Assembly (NCBI RefSeq): GCF_950295315.1
Contig: NC_080171.1
Coordinates: 92,427,516-92,491,515, forward strand
DNA length: 64,000 nt
Reading direction: 5' to 3'
From: Erinaceus europaeus
Taxonomy: Eukaryota; Chordata; Mammalia; Eulipotyphla; Erinaceidae
Of this stretch, positions 63,526-64,000 are shown piece after piece; positions within the stretch are counted from its first letter, which is position 1; every line of letters starts with the position of its first letter. Below the pieces are notes generated by a model that was given only the letters and a program-made list of their open reading frames with translations, did not search any database and was not told the origin of the DNA. Position numbers and translations under genes: made by a program.

Positions 63526-64000
63526 GGCAGGGAGAGATTTGCTCAGATTGCATTATGAGAACCCTTGAGAGATAGGCTGGAGTTCTAGCTCATAAACCCT
63601 AAGGTGCAGTTTTGGCTTCTTCCACAGCATGGCGTCCTGGTGCTGTGCCTCAGTATGAGGCTTCATGATGTTGGGCAGGCCTGGGAAACAGTGCCGGTCC
63701 CAGAATTCTCTTAGCTCTTTGCATTTTTTTCATTCTCCTGGTCCATCCTGGCTAAGTTTTAGTTCTGGAGAGGAGGGGAGGTGATTCAGACACCACCCCA
63801 CTTTCAGAGATCTATTCTGATCCAGGAGGTAGCTTTTCAGTGGCTGCTACCCCAAGTGTGTGGTAATAAGTGCAGGGGCTCAGAAGCCAGACAGCTTTTC
63901 CTTCTGTGAACCAAGCATTGAGCTGAGAAGACTACATCAGGCATTCTAGACAAGAGTCTCGTCGTGTGCAAAGGCCTGTTCGCAGGGAGCCACTGTACTT
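63526..64000. other. Unique sequence, nothing recognised
   Basis: Presumed intron up to the window edge. Confidence 0.35.

Overview
The window is mammalian nuclear DNA, almost certainly from a hedgehog or close relative (Erinaceidae, Eulipotyphla). The basis is recognition of its dominant SINEs and L1 3' ends plus an ordinary mammalian background of MIR, L2 and CA/TG microsatellites. I recall tRNA-headed hedgehog SINEs named ERI-1 and ERI-2, but I cannot assign those names to individual copies by eye. No complete protein-coding gene is visible. Nearly all open frames are chance frames through repeats; the exceptions are a LINE reverse transcriptase and an SNRPG retrocopy.

I use working names for the repeats. 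SINE-A: tRNA-like head, a 'gtgaagcaggtctgcaggtg' core, a pyrimidine block and a CAACAA/AATAAA tail; a long form adds a 'ctccaggagcagtggattc' tail module. SINE-B: related head, shorter body, usually a TAAA tail. SINE-C: 'ggtggtgcagtggataaagc' head with a TAAA tail. SINE-D: head containing 'ggttatgcaaa' and a tail module with 'gagcagtgctctggt'. SINE-F: 'agcaaaatagctcacttgga' head. Nested insertions with target-site duplications (TSDs) give a local order: C before A, F before D, B before A.

Layout. 1-16 kb: SINEs, several antisense copies of an L1-like 3' UTR, and MIR. 16.0-17.65 kb: a rearranged RTE-like LINE with an uninterrupted reverse-transcriptase frame and an inverted 3' arm; a second short element at 23.0-23.2 kb ends in the same 3' terminus. 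18.1-19.7 kb: a sense L1-like 3' UTR. 24.66-25.10 kb: a solo LTR with a 6-bp TSD and a fragment resembling the 5' half of tRNA-Gly. 28.9-30.5 kb: L2 remnants. 39.8-40.3 kb: a processed SNRPG pseudogene. 43.0-43.8 kb: a CpG island with a probable non-coding first exon on the + strand; a second non-coding exon candidate lies at 60.04-60.13 kb. From 44 kb onward the sequence looks like a large first intron with unique DNA, L2, MIR and SINEs. A run of 200 Ns at 53553-53752 is an assembly gap.

The strongest candidates for something undescribed are the RTE-like LINE, whose RT looks unlike mammalian L1, L2 or BovB, and the 185-bp element sharing its 3' end, which together look like a LINE and a non-autonomous partner. 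A SINE/L1 chimera inside one 15-bp TSD and the tRNA-Gly half inside the LTR come next. All family assignments are by eye and need database confirmation.
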